NCBI RefSeq assembly: GCF_900169075.1
Contig: NZ_LT827014.1
Span: forward strand, 806,001 to 870,000
DNA length: 64,000 nucleotides
Direction: 5' to 3'
Origin: Chryseobacterium phocaeense
Lineage (GTDB): Bacteria > Bacteroidota > Bacteroidia > Flavobacteriales > Weeksellaceae
Both the position numbers and the translations under genes were made by a program. Numbering within the stretch: position 1 is the first letter of the stretch; each line of letters starts with the position of its first letter. Positions 35,632-45,558 of the stretch are shown here, one piece after another. Under the pieces are notes generated by a model that worked only from the letters and a program-made list of their open reading frames with translations, had not been told where the DNA came from and did no database searches.

Positions 35632-38616
35632 ATGCCAAAAATAAGATTAAATAAAGCGGTTAAGGAATTCAACATTTCGATGTCCAGATTAGTAGAGTTT
35701 TTACAGTCAAAGGATTTCGAGGTTGAAAACAATCCTAACGCTCAATTAGAAGAAGCGGCATATTCTGCATTGGAGGCTGAGTTTGCCAAAGACGGTGAAC
35801 AGCGAAAAGCTTCCCATGAGGTGGTGATCACGAAAGTTCCGGAAGAAAAACTGGAAATTGAAGAAAAGAAAACCCCTGAAGTAATAAGAGCTAAAGCAAA
35901 CAAACCAGAAACCAGGATTTTAGGTAAAATAGATCTTGAGCCTAAAACCCCTGAAGCGGAAGAGGTTCCTGTGGTAACAGAACCGAAACCAGCACCTGTA
36001 GCAGTACCGGTTGAAGAAAAGAAAGCGGATGAAAAGAAAGAAGAAGTTGTGGCAGAACCGGAGGTAAAGGCTGCTCCTGAAAAGCAGGAATTCAAAGTTC
36101 TGGATAAAATAGATCTGTCCCAGATAGAATCCAGAAATAGACCTGTTAAAAAAGATAAACCCAAAATGGAGGAGAAAAAAGAAGAGGAAAAACCGGCAGA
36201 ACCTGTGAAAGAAACTCCAAAACAGCCAGAGCCTGTTGCTGAAAAAACAGCAGAGCCTCAAACATCAGCTGAGCCTGAATCTCAGGAACCTCAGAAAATA
36301 GAAACTGTTTATCAGAAACTGGACGGTCCAAAGATCGTAGGTGAAAAGATAGATTTAACACAGTTTGCCCCTAAACCTGGTGCCGGCGCTAAGAAAAAGA
36401 GAAAGAGGATTGAAAAACCGGGAGGTCCGGGTCAGCAAGGACAAGGGAATAACCAAAACTCAGGAAACAATAACAATAACCAGGGAGGTCAAAACCGTCC
36501 GCAGGGACAAGGTGGTCCTGGTGGAAACCGTCCTCAGGGTCAGGGAGGTCCTGGAGGAAACCGTCCGCAGGGACAAGGAAGCCAGGGTGGTAACCGTTTT
36601 GGAAACAACCAGGGAGGTCAAAACCGTCCGCAAGGTCAGGGTGGTGGATTCAAAAAAGGTCCAGGTGGTGGCAACAATAGACCGGGACAAAGAACCATGC
36701 CTGTAGAACTTACAGACGAACAGGTTAAAAACCAGATCAAGGAAACCCTTGAAAAACTGACTAATAAAGGAGGTAAATCTAAATCTGCAAAACACAGAAA
36801 AGATAAAAGAACTTACCGTAGAGAACAGGACGAGCGCCAGCAGGAAATTGATGCACAGGACAGAACATTAAAAGTAACCGAATTCATCACAGTAGGTGAA
36901 TTGGCCAGCTTAATGAATGTTTCGCCTACAGAAGTAATCTCTGCATGTTTCTCTCTGGGAGTAATGGTAACCATGAACCAAAGACTTGAAGCAGATACCT
37001 TATTATTGGTAGCTGATGAATTTGGGTATAAAATTGAATTCTCCGATGCTGATCTTGAAGAAGCAGATCCTGAAGAAGAAGCAGACACTGAGGAGGATCT
37101 TGCTCCTAGAGCACCAATTGTAACCGTAATGGGGCACGTTGACCACGGTAAAACATCATTGCTTGACTACATCAGAAAAACAAACGTTATTGCCGGTGAG
37201 TCAGGAGGAATTACCCAGCACATTGGAGCATATAACGTAAAACTGGAAAACGGACAAAGAATTACATTCTTAGATACCCCGGGTCACGAAGCGTTTACCG
37301 CGATGAGAGCCAGAGGTGCCCAGATTACAGATATTGCCATTATTGTAATTGCAGCAGATGATGACGTAATGCCACAAACGAGAGAGGCTATTTCTCACGC
37401 GCAGGCGGCAGGAGTACCAATGATCATTGCATTGAACAAGGTGGACAGACCGAATGCTAACCCGGATAATATCCGTCAGCAGCTTTCCGGGATGAATATC
37501 TTGGTAGAAGAATGGGGAGGTAATGTTCAGTCACAGGAGATTTCTGCCAAATTTGGTAACAATATGGATGTCTTACTGGAAAAAGTATTGCTTCAGGCAG
37601 AAATGCTTGACCTTAAAGCCAATCCTGATAGAGCAGCACAAGGTGTTGTGATTGAAGCTTCCCTGGATAAAGGAAGAGGATATGTTGCTACCATGCTGGT
37701 TCAGACGGGAACATTAAGAGTAGGAGATTATGTAGTAGCCGGTAAGAACCATGGTAAAGTGAAGGCAATGCTTGATGAAAGAGGAAGAAACCTGAAAGAA
37801 GCCGGTCCGTCTATTCCTGTTACTATTTTAGGTCTTGACGGAGCGCCTACAGCAGGTGATAAGTTTAAAGTATATGCAGATGAGAGCGAAGCTAAAACAA
37901 TCGCTAACAAGAGAGAGCAGTTACAAAGAGAACTTTCAATCAGAACCAAAAAGCATACTACACTTGAAGAACTTGGAAGAAGAATTGCTTTAGGAGAATT
38001 CAAGGAACTGAATATTATCCTTAAAGGTGACGTGGATGGTTCTGTTGAAGCATTATCTGACCAGTTGCAAAGATTATCTACTGCTGAAATCAATGTGAAT
38101 ATTCTTCACAAAGGTGTTGGGCAGATCACTGAATCCGATGTTAACTTAGCAACAGCTTCTGATGCAATTATCATTGGATTTAACGTAAGAGCAGGTGCTA
38201 ATGCAAAAGATCTGGCAGAGAAGGAAGAGATCGAAATCAGAACATACTCTGTAATCTATGCCGCTATCGATGAGGTTAAAGAAGCGATGGAAGGAATGCT
38301 TTCCCCTGAAATAAAAGAACAGGTAGTAGGTAATGTGGAAATCAGAGAAGTCTTCAAAATCTCTAAAGTTGGAACTATTGCTGGATGTATGGTTCTTTCC
38401 GGAAAAGTAACAAGAAGTTCTAAAGTAAGAGTACTTAGAGACGGTATCGTTAAGTTTGACGGAGAACTGGAAAGTTTAAAGCGTTTCAAAGATGATGTAA
38501 GAGAAGTAACTAAAGGTTACGAATGTGGTCTGAATCTGAAAGGATATAACGATATTGAGATCGGCGATATTCTTGAGGTGTATGAAGAAGTAGCTGTAAA
38601 GAAAAAGCTTAAATAA
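35632..38616 (+). CDS. infB: Translation initiation factor IF-2
   Basis: A 994-residue IF-2. The N-terminal 480 residues are charged Glu/Lys/Pro repeats followed by a Gly-Asn-Gln-Arg-Pro block (about 263-353) with copies of [10 protein letters not shown]. The GTPase domain holds [12 protein letters not shown] (G1, near 500), DTPGHEAF (G3) and NKVDRP (G4), followed by the C-terminal initiator-tRNA-binding domains. It places fMet-tRNA on the ribosome. It is the last gene of the operon, ended by a strong terminator 21 bases downstream. Confidence 0.98.
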   Translation: MPKIRLNKAVKEFNISMSRLVEFLQSKDFEVENNPNAQLEEAAYSALEAEFAKDGEQRKASHEVVITKVPEEKLEIEEKKTPEVIRAKANKPETRILGKIDLEPKTPEAEEVPVVTEPKPAPVAVPVEEKKADEKKEEVVAEPEVKAAPEKQEFKVLDKIDLSQIESRNRPVKKDKPKMEEKKEEEKPAEPVKETPKQPEPVAEKTAEPQTSAEPESQEPQKIETVYQKLDGPKIVGEKIDLTQFAPKPGAGAKKKRKRIEKPGGPGQQGQGNNQNSGNNNNNQGGQNRPQGQGGPGGNRPQGQGGPGGNRPQGQGSQGGNRFGNNQGGQNRPQGQGGGFKKGPGGGNNRPGQRTMPVELTDEQVKNQIKETLEKLTNKGGKSKSAKHRKDKRTYRREQDERQQEIDAQDRTLKVTEFITVGELASLMNVSPTEVISACFSLGVMVTMNQRLEADTLLLVADEFGYKIEFSDADLEEADPEEEADTEEDLAPRAPIVTVMGHVDHGKTSLLDYIRKTNVIAGESGGITQHIGAYNVKLENGQRITFLDTPGHEAFTAMRARGAQITDIAIIVIAADDDVMPQTREAISHAQAAGVPMIIALNKVDRPNANPDNIRQQLSGMNILVEEWGGNVQSQEISAKFGNNMDVLLEKVLLQAEMLDLKANPDRAAQGVVIEASLDKGRGYVATMLVQTGTLRVGDYVVAGKNHGKVKAMLDERGRNLKEAGPSIPVTILGLDGAPTAGDKFKVYADESEAKTIANKREQLQRELSIRTKKHTTLEELGRRIALGEFKELNIILKGDVDGSVEALSDQLQRLSTAEINVNILHKGVGQITESDVNLATASDAIIIGFNVRAGANAKDLAEKEEIEIRTYSVIYAAIDEVKEAMEGMLSPEIKEQVVGNVEIREVFKISKVGTIAGCMVLSGKVTRSSKVRVLRDGIVKFDGELESLKRFKDDVREVTKGYECGLNLKGYNDIEIGDILEVYEEVAVKKKLK

Positions 38617-38636
38617 AAAGTTTTTAATTATAACTC

Positions 38637-38665
38637 AAAACCCACTTTTTTAAGTGGGTTTTTTT
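38637..38665 (+). terminator. Intrinsic terminator of rimP-nusA-infB
   Basis: AAAACCCACTT, loop TTTT, AAGTGGGTTTTTTT: an 11-pair stem counting the A/T pairs, ending in a seven-base T-run. It starts 21 bases after the infB stop. Confidence 0.92.
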
Positions 38666-38977
38666 GCGTTTGGACGTGGTGTTTTTTTACTCTGATTATT
38701 TAATATGTAAAGTTTTTTTGATTTTTAAGGTGTGAAATTGTTGAAAAGAAAGTAATAAATGAATATTATAAAATTCTGGGAATTAGAGAATCGTTTAAGC
38801 TTCCGATGCTAACGTAAATTCAAATTGAAAATGCTTGAGAATGCCTATGGAATCTATCGTTATTGTGAAATTGATATTTCACTTTTAGATGTTTTAATCA
38901 CAAATAACACAAAATATGTTGTCTTAATTTGCTACAAATCAATTGGTTGGAAAATATTGGTTTTTTAACAGATTTCA

Positions 38978-38998
38978 AATTTAGAATAATTCTAAATT
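38978..38998. promoter_or_regulatory. Perfect 10-1-10 palindrome upstream of susC (Fur-family-like spacing)
   Basis: AATTTAGAAT-A-ATTCTAAATT is perfect. Its core TTAGAAT-A-ATTCTAA has the 7-1-7 form, with AAT-N-ATT at the middle, used by Fur/PerR/Zur regulators. It is some 160 bases upstream of the -33 element, far for direct repression, so this is only a candidate operator. Confidence 0.3.
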
Positions 38999-39084
38999 GC
39001 ATTTTATATATTTTTTTTAAATTATTAATTATTTGTTAATTTATTATAATTAGTTAATTTAAAGTCATTTGTTTTGATTATTAT

Positions 39085-39101
39085 TGAATAATAATTATTC
39101 A
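39085..39101. promoter_or_regulatory. 8-1-8 palindrome upstream of susC, like the wzm palindrome
   Basis: TGAATAAT-A-ATTATTCA, followed by CATATTAA. It shares the ATTATTCACATA part with the palindrome at 23774-23789 and lies 57 bases upstream of the -33 element of susC. Confidence 0.35.
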
Positions 39102-39158
39102 CATATTAATGATGATTAGTATTTTGTTAAAAAATTAAACTGTTGTTTATTTAATTTA

Positions 39159-39190
39159 TTTGTGTGTATTAGCATTTATTAACATATTTG
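39159..39190 (+). promoter_or_regulatory. Promoter of the first susCD operon
   Basis: TTTG (39159-39162), 20 bases, then CATATTTG (39183-39190). The segment TTTATTAACATATTTGCGA and the leader up to the ATG are almost the same as at 45500-45559, so conservation between the two operons supports it. Confidence 0.65.
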
Positions 39191-39216
39191 CGAGATGAAT
39201 ATTAAAATGTGTTAAT

Positions 39217-42105
39217 ATGAATGATAAAATACGTGTGTTGAGTGTGGGTGTCCTGTTTTTTATAAATGGAATGTACAGTGCTCAGACAAAACCTGACGCA
39301 ACTAACAGTGTCCAGAAAACAAAACGTGACACAGCTAAGACAAAAGATATCGAAGAAGTGGTGATTCTTGGCTACAACAGAACATTGACTAAACCTAAGG
39401 ATGTCAGTGCTAATACCACTATCAATGCTGAAGTTATGGAGAACAGACCAAACGTGAGCTTTTTGAACTCCATCCAGGGGTCCGCTCCGGGGGTTACCAT
39501 AGCCTCCAATTCCGGATCTCCGGGCTCCGCAAAGATCGATCTTGTGATCAGAGGGATTTCTTCCCTTTCAGCTGATACCGAACCATTGGTAATTATTGAT
39601 GGGGTTCCTACGGGAGCAAACCAGTTCAGAAACTTAAACGCTGAAGATATAGAGTCTATCTCTATTCTTAGAGATGCGGCGGCAACTTCAATCTATGGAA
39701 ACAGAGGAGCGAACGGGGTGTTGTTGATAAGAACTAAAGGTGGGAAGTATAACTCTAAGCTGAAATTAAGTTATTCTGCAATGACTGGGGTAAGTATCAT
39801 GCCTAAAAATAAGTACAATATTGCGGATTCTCACCAATTGTTGAAAATTCAGAAAAATAATGGAGTACTATTAGGGAATACACTGAGTGACCAGCAGATT
39901 GCGGATTATGAAGTGAATACAGATTGGGAGAAAGTTTTCTTTAAGGCTGATGTTACCCAGCAGCATAATGTTTCTGCGACTTTTGGGGGTGAAAATACAT
40001 CGGTTTATTCATCTCTTGGGTATTTAGAACAAGGAGGTCTTGTGCCTAATACAAAGTTCCAGAGATTTACCTTTAGAAATAACATTACCGGTAGAACTGA
40101 AGATAAAAGATTTAACTATACGGCCATTATTGGTTTGGGATATTCTAAAAGAAGCCAGTTGAATCAGGAAAACAACTCAGGGATTAACGGGAATGTTGTA
40201 CAGAATCCATTGATTGGAGCATTTATGTCTTTGCCTTACTTGAGATCGGGTCAGTACGCAAATGGAAGAGAATTATTTAATGCCATTGGAAATGCTTCTT
40301 CAGCTAACGGAAACTTTGCCTATGTTCTGGAAGATGTACTGAAAGGAGATCAGTCTGTATTTGGAAAATTTAATGAAACCTCAATATTTACAAGTGCAAC
40401 AACTTCCTATAAACTGACAGATGATTTCACTTTGAATAACAGAACCGGGGTTGATGTTAAAATGGGAAATTCTTTTTCCGGAAGACATCCTAACGGATAC
40501 TTATCCATAGTGGTTGCGTCAAATGCAGGGATAGAATACGGAGGTAGTGAGACCATTAATAATTCCCGTGAATTAAACTTTACGACTGTTACAAGTGTTA
40601 ATTATAATAAGGTATTCGGAGCACATACCATTGGTTTAGGTGCTTATATGGAATATAATAAAGTGCATTTTTATAGCAGTAGTCAGACACAAAACGGGCT
40701 GGATCCAAAAACATTTGTCATAGGGACGGGTGTAGGTTATATTCCTTTTGATCCTGATAAAGATATTTATCTACCTTCTGTAGCGGCCTTTAAGGTTACC
40801 GGAGGGGCATTGTCTTATTTTGCAACCGCGGATTATGACTATGCGGATAAATATGGTTTCAGTGGAACCATTAGAAGAGATGGAAATTACAGATTTGCTC
40901 CGGGAAATAAATGGGGGACTTTCTGGTCTGTAGGTGGACGTTGGAATATCGATAAAGAATCATTCATGGAAGGAGGGTTCTTTGATATGTTAAAACTGAG
41001 AGCTTCTTACGGAACACAAGGTAATGCCAATGTTATTGCTGCCGGAGATGACACAAACCCTCTGCTGCTGGCAACCGGTATCAGTAGAGAGATCAATGTG
41101 GTAGGAAATGGGTATGGGAATACACCAGGTTACTTTTTGAGTAATATTGCCAATGCGGCTGTACAATGGGAAGAAATTAAACAAGGAAATATCGGTCTTG
41201 ATTTTAAATTCCTTAAAAATAAACTGGAAGGAAACGTAGATGTATATCAAAAAAATACAGATATGCTTTATTATAATATTCCTTCTTCCGCTATTCTAAG
41301 CCAATATACTTATAGAGGAAACTACGGTAGCCTTAAGAACGAAGGGGTTGAAGTTGTATTGAGATATAACGTGTTTAATAATCAAAACTACAGGCTGGCT
41401 CTTTTCGCCAATGCTTCATATAACGAGAATAAAATTACCAAGCTTTTAGTTCCTGTAACAACCGGTTCGTTGCTTTTACAGGAGGGAGGAACTATCAACG
41501 AATGGAACCTTGTGCCTTACCTTGGAGTGAATCCTAATAACGGAAACGAGCTTTATCTGGATGCAGATGGAAACGTTGCCGAACAGGCATTTGATAAAGA
41601 TAGAAGGCAAACGGGTAAAAACTATTTTCCAAAATATACTGGAGGTTTTGGTATCAACAGTGAATATAAAGGCTTCTTCTTAGATGCATTATTTTCTTTT
41701 CAGGCTAAATTCTGGAGATCAGATAACCAATTGTCATGGGCTTTAAATCCGGCTTATATGCGTTCAGGAAATAACGTGTCTGCAGACTTGCTTAATGCCT
41801 GGACTCCGGATAACCGTGAAACAGATATTCCTGGATTGAATTCTCCTGTATCTGGTATTACCGACAGGCTGTTGTTTGATGCTTCCTATTTAAGATTGAA
41901 GAATATCACGTTAGGATATAATGTTCCTAAAAAGTTCTTTAATGAAAATTCTGTTATTAAGTCAGCCAAGATTTTTGTTCAGGGGGAAAATATTGTCACA
42001 TGGACAAAATGGAGAGGGTATGACCCTGAAGGATTGGGAACATTCCCATTGAGTATTTATCCTAATCCAAGAACATTCTCACTTGGGGTAAACTTAGATT
42101 TTTAA
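39217..42105 (+). CDS. SusC/RagA family TonB-linked outer-membrane protein 1
   Basis: A 962-residue protein. The signal peptide (MNDKIRVLSVGVLFF and on to about 22) is followed by a short linker, the TonB-box-like DIEEVVILGYN (about 45-55), a plug with NRPNVSFLNSIQGSAPGV and VIRGISS...PLVIIDGVP, and a 22-strand barrel ending in the aromatic NLDF. The N-terminal CarboxypepD-like domain of most SusC proteins is missing. It imports glycans or peptides with its SusD partner, encoded 9 bases downstream. The substrate is unknown. Confidence 0.93.
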   Translation: MNDKIRVLSVGVLFFINGMYSAQTKPDATNSVQKTKRDTAKTKDIEEVVILGYNRTLTKPKDVSANTTINAEVMENRPNVSFLNSIQGSAPGVTIASNSGSPGSAKIDLVIRGISSLSADTEPLVIIDGVPTGANQFRNLNAEDIESISILRDAAATSIYGNRGANGVLLIRTKGGKYNSKLKLSYSAMTGVSIMPKNKYNIADSHQLLKIQKNNGVLLGNTLSDQQIADYEVNTDWEKVFFKADVTQQHNVSATFGGENTSVYSSLGYLEQGGLVPNTKFQRFTFRNNITGRTEDKRFNYTAIIGLGYSKRSQLNQENNSGINGNVVQNPLIGAFMSLPYLRSGQYANGRELFNAIGNASSANGNFAYVLEDVLKGDQSVFGKFNETSIFTSATTSYKLTDDFTLNNRTGVDVKMGNSFSGRHPNGYLSIVVASNAGIEYGGSETINNSRELNFTTVTSVNYNKVFGAHTIGLGAYMEYNKVHFYSSSQTQNGLDPKTFVIGTGVGYIPFDPDKDIYLPSVAAFKVTGGALSYFATADYDYADKYGFSGTIRRDGNYRFAPGNKWGTFWSVGGRWNIDKESFMEGGFFDMLKLRASYGTQGNANVIAAGDDTNPLLLATGISREINVVGNGYGNTPGYFLSNIANAAVQWEEIKQGNIGLDFKFLKNKLEGNVDVYQKNTDMLYYNIPSSAILSQYTYRGNYGSLKNEGVEVVLRYNVFNNQNYRLALFANASYNENKITKLLVPVTTGSLLLQEGGTINEWNLVPYLGVNPNNGNELYLDADGNVAEQAFDKDRRQTGKNYFPKYTGGFGINSEYKGFFLDALFSFQAKFWRSDNQLSWALNPAYMRSGNNVSADLLNAWTPDNRETDIPGLNSPVSGITDRLLFDASYLRLKNITLGYNVPKKFFNENSVIKSAKIFVQGENIVTWTKWRGYDPEGLGTFPLSIYPNPRTFSLGVNLDF

Positions 42106-42114
42106 TATTATTTA

Positions 42115-43710
42115 ATGAAGTTCAATATGAAAAATATATTTAAAATAGCAATTGTATCTGCATTTGTTTCCGTAAGCTTATCGTCATGTAATGATGCTTT
42201 GGATATTATTCAGGATGGGGAGCTGAATGCTGACAATACATTTCTCAATATGCAAGATATGGATAAGTATCTTAATGGGTCTGTGTATACCAGCTTGGAT
42301 ATAACCAATAACCTGTTTTTCTCTGCACAATTGACAGATGAATTAGGAATGGGACCACAAAACTCAGAACTGGCATTAAGTCCGCATCAGTTCTATGTGG
42401 ATGTTTCCAATGGGGGCGCTGCCAACATTTGGTTAGGAAATTATACAACAATAAACCGTGTAAACAGACTGTTAGAGGGAGCTGCCAAAATAACACCACC
42501 AACTGCCCCAGCTGATCTGGCTAAGTTTAATAATATTTTAGCCCAGGCCAGAATAATAAGAGCGTTCTCGTATTTTACACTGTCTTCTTATTTTTCTACG
42601 GATATGAAAGATCCAAATGCTTTGGGAGTGATGTTGATCGATCATGTTCCTGCATTGGGAGAAACTGTGCCAAGAGTTAATAATTCTGCTATTTTCTCTT
42701 TTATAGATGCTGATATTGCATATGCTGAAGCTAATTTAGCCACCTCTAATGGTGACTTTTACAGAATTGGTAAAAACTTTTTAAATGCTTTTAAAGCGAG
42801 ATATTATTTGTATAGAGGAATGTACCCTCAGGCAAAAGTTGCGGCTCAGGCTGCGATGGCTTCAGGAACGTTAACGGTTGCTTCACCTCCTAATCCAGGT
42901 GCTTTAGCTCAGAATAATGCAGCTCACCAGAGTTTAAACGGATATCTGACGGTAAACCCATATGTTAAAATGTGGAATGATACCAGTCAGGGAGAGGTGA
43001 TATTCTCAATAAGCAGACCTTACGTTCAGGCATGGGGAAATATTGGATCTTTGTTTGCTTCCAATGCTTCTGCATCAAACGGTTCTATCCTGTACGATAT
43101 GGGTAGGAAAACGTTTAATTTATTAGCAAGTGTAGGTGGAGATATCAGAAGATATGCATACATTGATCCTTCAGCTACAATAAACGCTAACTATGCGACC
43201 ATTCCAAATTACCGTGCTTTAGATGTTTTGGTAATAGATAAATATCCTGGGAAACCTAAAATTGCTCCTGATGGATCTTTGGCAGGTAACCAGCCGTTAA
43301 GAAATGATCTTAAGGTATTCAGGATATCAGAAATGTATTTTATTCTGGCTGAATGTGCGGTAGAGGAAGGTGATTTCCTTACAGCGGCTACTTACATAAA
43401 AAATGTCAGAGATGCCAGAAACTATGCGACTCCTTCTCCGATTGTTCTTCCTGTTTACACAGGGAAACCACAGGCCTATACTGATATTTTGCTGGAAAGA
43501 AGAAAAGAGCTTTATCTTGAGGGACATAGATACTTAGATTTAAAGAGGCTTGGAGCTATTGCCGGAGTTGCTATTGACAGAGATCCGACAGATGATCTTA
43601 AAACAATTCCTGTAACGATTCCTATCAATGATTATCGTATGAGATCATTACCTATTCCGAGATCGGAAATTCAAGGTAATCCGACGATTCAGCAAAATCC
43701 TGGATATTAA
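42115..43710 (+). CDS. SusD/RagB family nutrient-binding lipoprotein 1
   Basis: A 531-residue SusD. Lipoprotein signal with SLSSCNDALD (Cys near 27), a TPR-like helical core (AQARIIRAFSYFTLSSYF) and the family's C-terminal region RRKELYLEGHRYLDLKRLG. It sits on the outside of the outer membrane and caps its SusC. An ATG four codons later is a possible alternative start. No glycosidase or sulfatase gene is linked, so the ligand cannot be inferred. Confidence 0.92.
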   Translation: MKFNMKNIFKIAIVSAFVSVSLSSCNDALDIIQDGELNADNTFLNMQDMDKYLNGSVYTSLDITNNLFFSAQLTDELGMGPQNSELALSPHQFYVDVSNGGAANIWLGNYTTINRVNRLLEGAAKITPPTAPADLAKFNNILAQARIIRAFSYFTLSSYFSTDMKDPNALGVMLIDHVPALGETVPRVNNSAIFSFIDADIAYAEANLATSNGDFYRIGKNFLNAFKARYYLYRGMYPQAKVAAQAAMASGTLTVASPPNPGALAQNNAAHQSLNGYLTVNPYVKMWNDTSQGEVIFSISRPYVQAWGNIGSLFASNASASNGSILYDMGRKTFNLLASVGGDIRRYAYIDPSATINANYATIPNYRALDVLVIDKYPGKPKIAPDGSLAGNQPLRNDLKVFRISEMYFILAECAVEEGDFLTAATYIKNVRDARNYATPSPIVLPVYTGKPQAYTDILLERRKELYLEGHRYLDLKRLGAIAGVAIDRDPTDDLKTIPVTIPINDYRMRSLPIPRSEIQGNPTIQQNPGY

Positions 43711-43729
43711 TTTTTTAAAATTTTGAAAA

Positions 43730-44509
43730 ATGAAAACATTTAAATATTTATCTATAGTACTCTTCTCAGCAGCAGTGTTTTCCTGTACCAATGAAGAGAT
43801 TTATTATGAAGGTGATCCCTATTTAAGCTTTATCAATACAAGCTCTCAGCAATTGGTTGATCAGGGAAGTGGCTCCAAGGTTGTAGAAGTGGATTATGGA
43901 ACTATTGCCAAGGTTGAAAGTGCACAAGTAAGTCTTGTTGTTGATCCTACATCACAATTAAAAGAAGGAGTTGACTTTCAGTTTATGGGACCTAGTAATC
44001 CTTCAGGAAGTTTTGATGGGAAAATAGCTATTAAATTGTTGGAAACAGGCGCTAGTCCTGAAGGAAAAAATGCAGTATTCAGATTGAGTTCGCCAACTGT
44101 AAAGAATGGGACCTACAATCAAGTGCATACTATGACGGTGGCACTTAAATGTCCTCTTTCTTATTTCCTTGCAGCAAACTTTAAAGCCACAATGCCATTC
44201 TTTACAGGTTCGCCAACCGTAGACGTTGAAATCACAGAGGGACCTGAGCCGAATACTTTATTGCTGAAAGATTATTATGCAGATGGATATGATATTAAAT
44301 TAAAGTATAATCCATCAACAGGGGTAATTACAATTGATAATCAGCAGACGGGTTATATGCATCCTACTTATGGGATGATTAGCATTCGTCAGGTTGCTAC
44401 AACACCTTCCACTATTAACTTCTGTACAAGAAAAATGGTTCTGAGTTATCAGCCATTTGTATCAGCAGGTAGCTTTGCAGCTGTAGTTGATAATATAGTA
44501 GGAACTTAA
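43730..44509 (+). CDS. Surface lipoprotein of the susCD operon, unknown family
   Basis: 259 residues with a lipoprotein signal (AAVFSCTNEE, Cys near 19). A beta-rich region (VEVDYGTIAKVESAQVSLVV, LKEGVDFQF) resembles Calx-beta or DUF1735/DUF4843-like domains of SusE-type binding proteins. Position directly after susD is the usual one for an extra surface glycan-binding lipoprotein. No catalytic motif is seen. Confidence 0.75.
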   Translation: MKTFKYLSIVLFSAAVFSCTNEEIYYEGDPYLSFINTSSQQLVDQGSGSKVVEVDYGTIAKVESAQVSLVVDPTSQLKEGVDFQFMGPSNPSGSFDGKIAIKLLETGASPEGKNAVFRLSSPTVKNGTYNQVHTMTVALKCPLSYFLAANFKATMPFFTGSPTVDVEITEGPEPNTLLLKDYYADGYDIKLKYNPSTGVITIDNQQTGYMHPTYGMISIRQVATTPSTINFCTRKMVLSYQPFVSAGSFAAVVDNIVGT

Positions 44510-44546
44510 TCGATCAATAAATAGTATTAATTCTTTTAAAAGTAGT

Positions 44547-45194
44547 ATGAAAAAAATAAGTTTTTTATTGCCATTTTTTGTTACAGGTTTTTATTTTTCC
44601 CAAAGTACAGTCTTGCATAATCTTAATCATAATAGATTAATGTCTCAGGCTGTAAGCAAAATTGGGGTGAATGAATTGGCTGATAATGAATATGAAGGTT
44701 CTCCATTCCTAGAAAAACAGTTTTTACCATCTACTATAAAAGGAGAAAAGGGGACTTATCTTTTAAGGTATAATATCTATAATGATGAGATTATTCTAAA
44801 ACAGGAGGATCAATATTTTAAAATTCCTAAAGAAGGAATTGATTATTTAAATATTGATAACAGATATATAGTAAGGCTTATTAATGGGACTTATTATATT
44901 CAGTCCTCTTCGGAGAAGAATAATCTTGCCATAGTAAGAAAAGAGGAAGTGAAGTTCACTCAGGGTAAAGCTGCTGAAAATACCTATGATCAAAGCAGGG
45001 CTTCCCGGTTTTCGAGTGCAAAACCCGATTATTTTTTGTACAATTCAGAAAATAAAACACTTACTCCTTTAAAAGCGGAATCCATAAAAAAAATATTTCC
45101 CCAGAAGGAAGCTGATTTGGAAAGTTTTTTTAGGAAAAATAAACTTAAAAAAACTGAAGATTTCAATGCCTTGCTGGAAGTATTAACAAAATAA
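44547..45194 (+). CDS. Unknown secreted protein at the end of the first sus operon
   Basis: 215 residues with a signal peptide (MKKISFLLPFFVTGFYFSQS). The mature part has a run of short beta-strands (about 65-125) and a Lys-rich C-terminus (FFRKNKLKKTEDFNALLEVL). I do not recognise a family. It follows the lipoprotein gene by 37 bases and precedes a strong hairpin, so it is probably the last gene of the operon. Its A/T content is higher than that of the genes before it. Confidence 0.75.
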   Translation: MKKISFLLPFFVTGFYFSQSTVLHNLNHNRLMSQAVSKIGVNELADNEYEGSPFLEKQFLPSTIKGEKGTYLLRYNIYNDEIILKQEDQYFKIPKEGIDYLNIDNRYIVRLINGTYYIQSSSEKNNLAIVRKEEVKFTQGKAAENTYDQSRASRFSSAKPDYFLYNSENKTLTPLKAESIKKIFPQKEADLESFFRKNKLKKTEDFNALLEVLTK

Positions 45195-45499
45195 GTTAGT
45201 TGGCTAAGAAAACAAATGGTATTGTTCACATATTATTTGTTTTCTTAACAACTTTTACTTGATCCTTTGTAGCACGTATGCAGCGGTTTATATAGAATCG
45301 CTGAAACGAATTGTTGTAATTTATATTGATTCTAAATAATTTTTTTTTAACCTACAATAATCTGTTAAAAAAATAATCAAAACAAAAAAAAAAAAGTTTT
45401 AAACAAATAAAGCTGAATATTATTGTGTAATCTATACTTGACAATGGATAAATAAAAGTAATTTATAAAATAAAGTTCCTGTCTCCACTCCTATGATAC
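45195..45499. other. Intergenic region between the two sus operons
   Basis: Besides the hairpin at 45205-45247 and the promoter from 45500, the roughly 250 bases between them are A/T-rich, with an A-run near 45390. I see no gene in them. Confidence 0.7.
45205..45247 (+). terminator. Long hairpin at the end of the first sus operon
   Basis: TAAGAAAACAAAT (45205-45217) pairs perfectly over 13 bases with ATTTGTTTTCTTA (45235-45247) around a 17-base loop, 10 bases after the stop. The 3' arm is T-rich but not followed by a T-run. It is probably a terminator or an mRNA-stabilising stem. Confidence 0.55.
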
Positions 45500-45530
45500 T
45501 TGTGAGTGTTAATATTTATTAACATATTTG
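45500..45530 (+). promoter_or_regulatory. Promoter of the second susCD operon
   Basis: TTG (45500-45502), 20 bases, then CATATTTG (45523-45530), with the same spacing and -7 box as at 39159-39190. The 20 bases before the -7 box are also similar. The ATG follows 28 bases later. Confidence 0.65.
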
Positions 45531-45558
45531 CGAATTAAATATATTAAAATTTGTTAAT

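Larger units (their letters stand above)
38617..39158. other. AT-rich intergenic region between infB and the first susC
   Basis: After the infB terminator, about 490 bases carry no gene I can support. They hold a short inverted repeat (GTGAAAT-4-ATTTCAC, 38865-38882) and two 7-1-7/8-1-8 palindromes at 38978-38998 and 39085-39101. Small frames here (for example 45 codons from 38831) look like chance. Confidence 0.7.

Noticed and set aside
36430..36690. Repeated DNA that might be taken for a CRISPR or tandem array
   Set aside because: The units are irregular, keep the infB frame and code for the low-complexity block. There are no equal spacers and no cas genes.
36365..36706. Arg/Val/Glu-rich frame on the + strand inside infB
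   Set aside because: It is the second frame of the Gly-Asn-Arg-Pro repeat block of IF-2, so its repeated composition follows from the coding repeats.
38831..38968. 45-codon frame in the infB-susC gap
   Set aside because: No promoter element, no signal or domain, and A/T-driven composition. It looks like chance.
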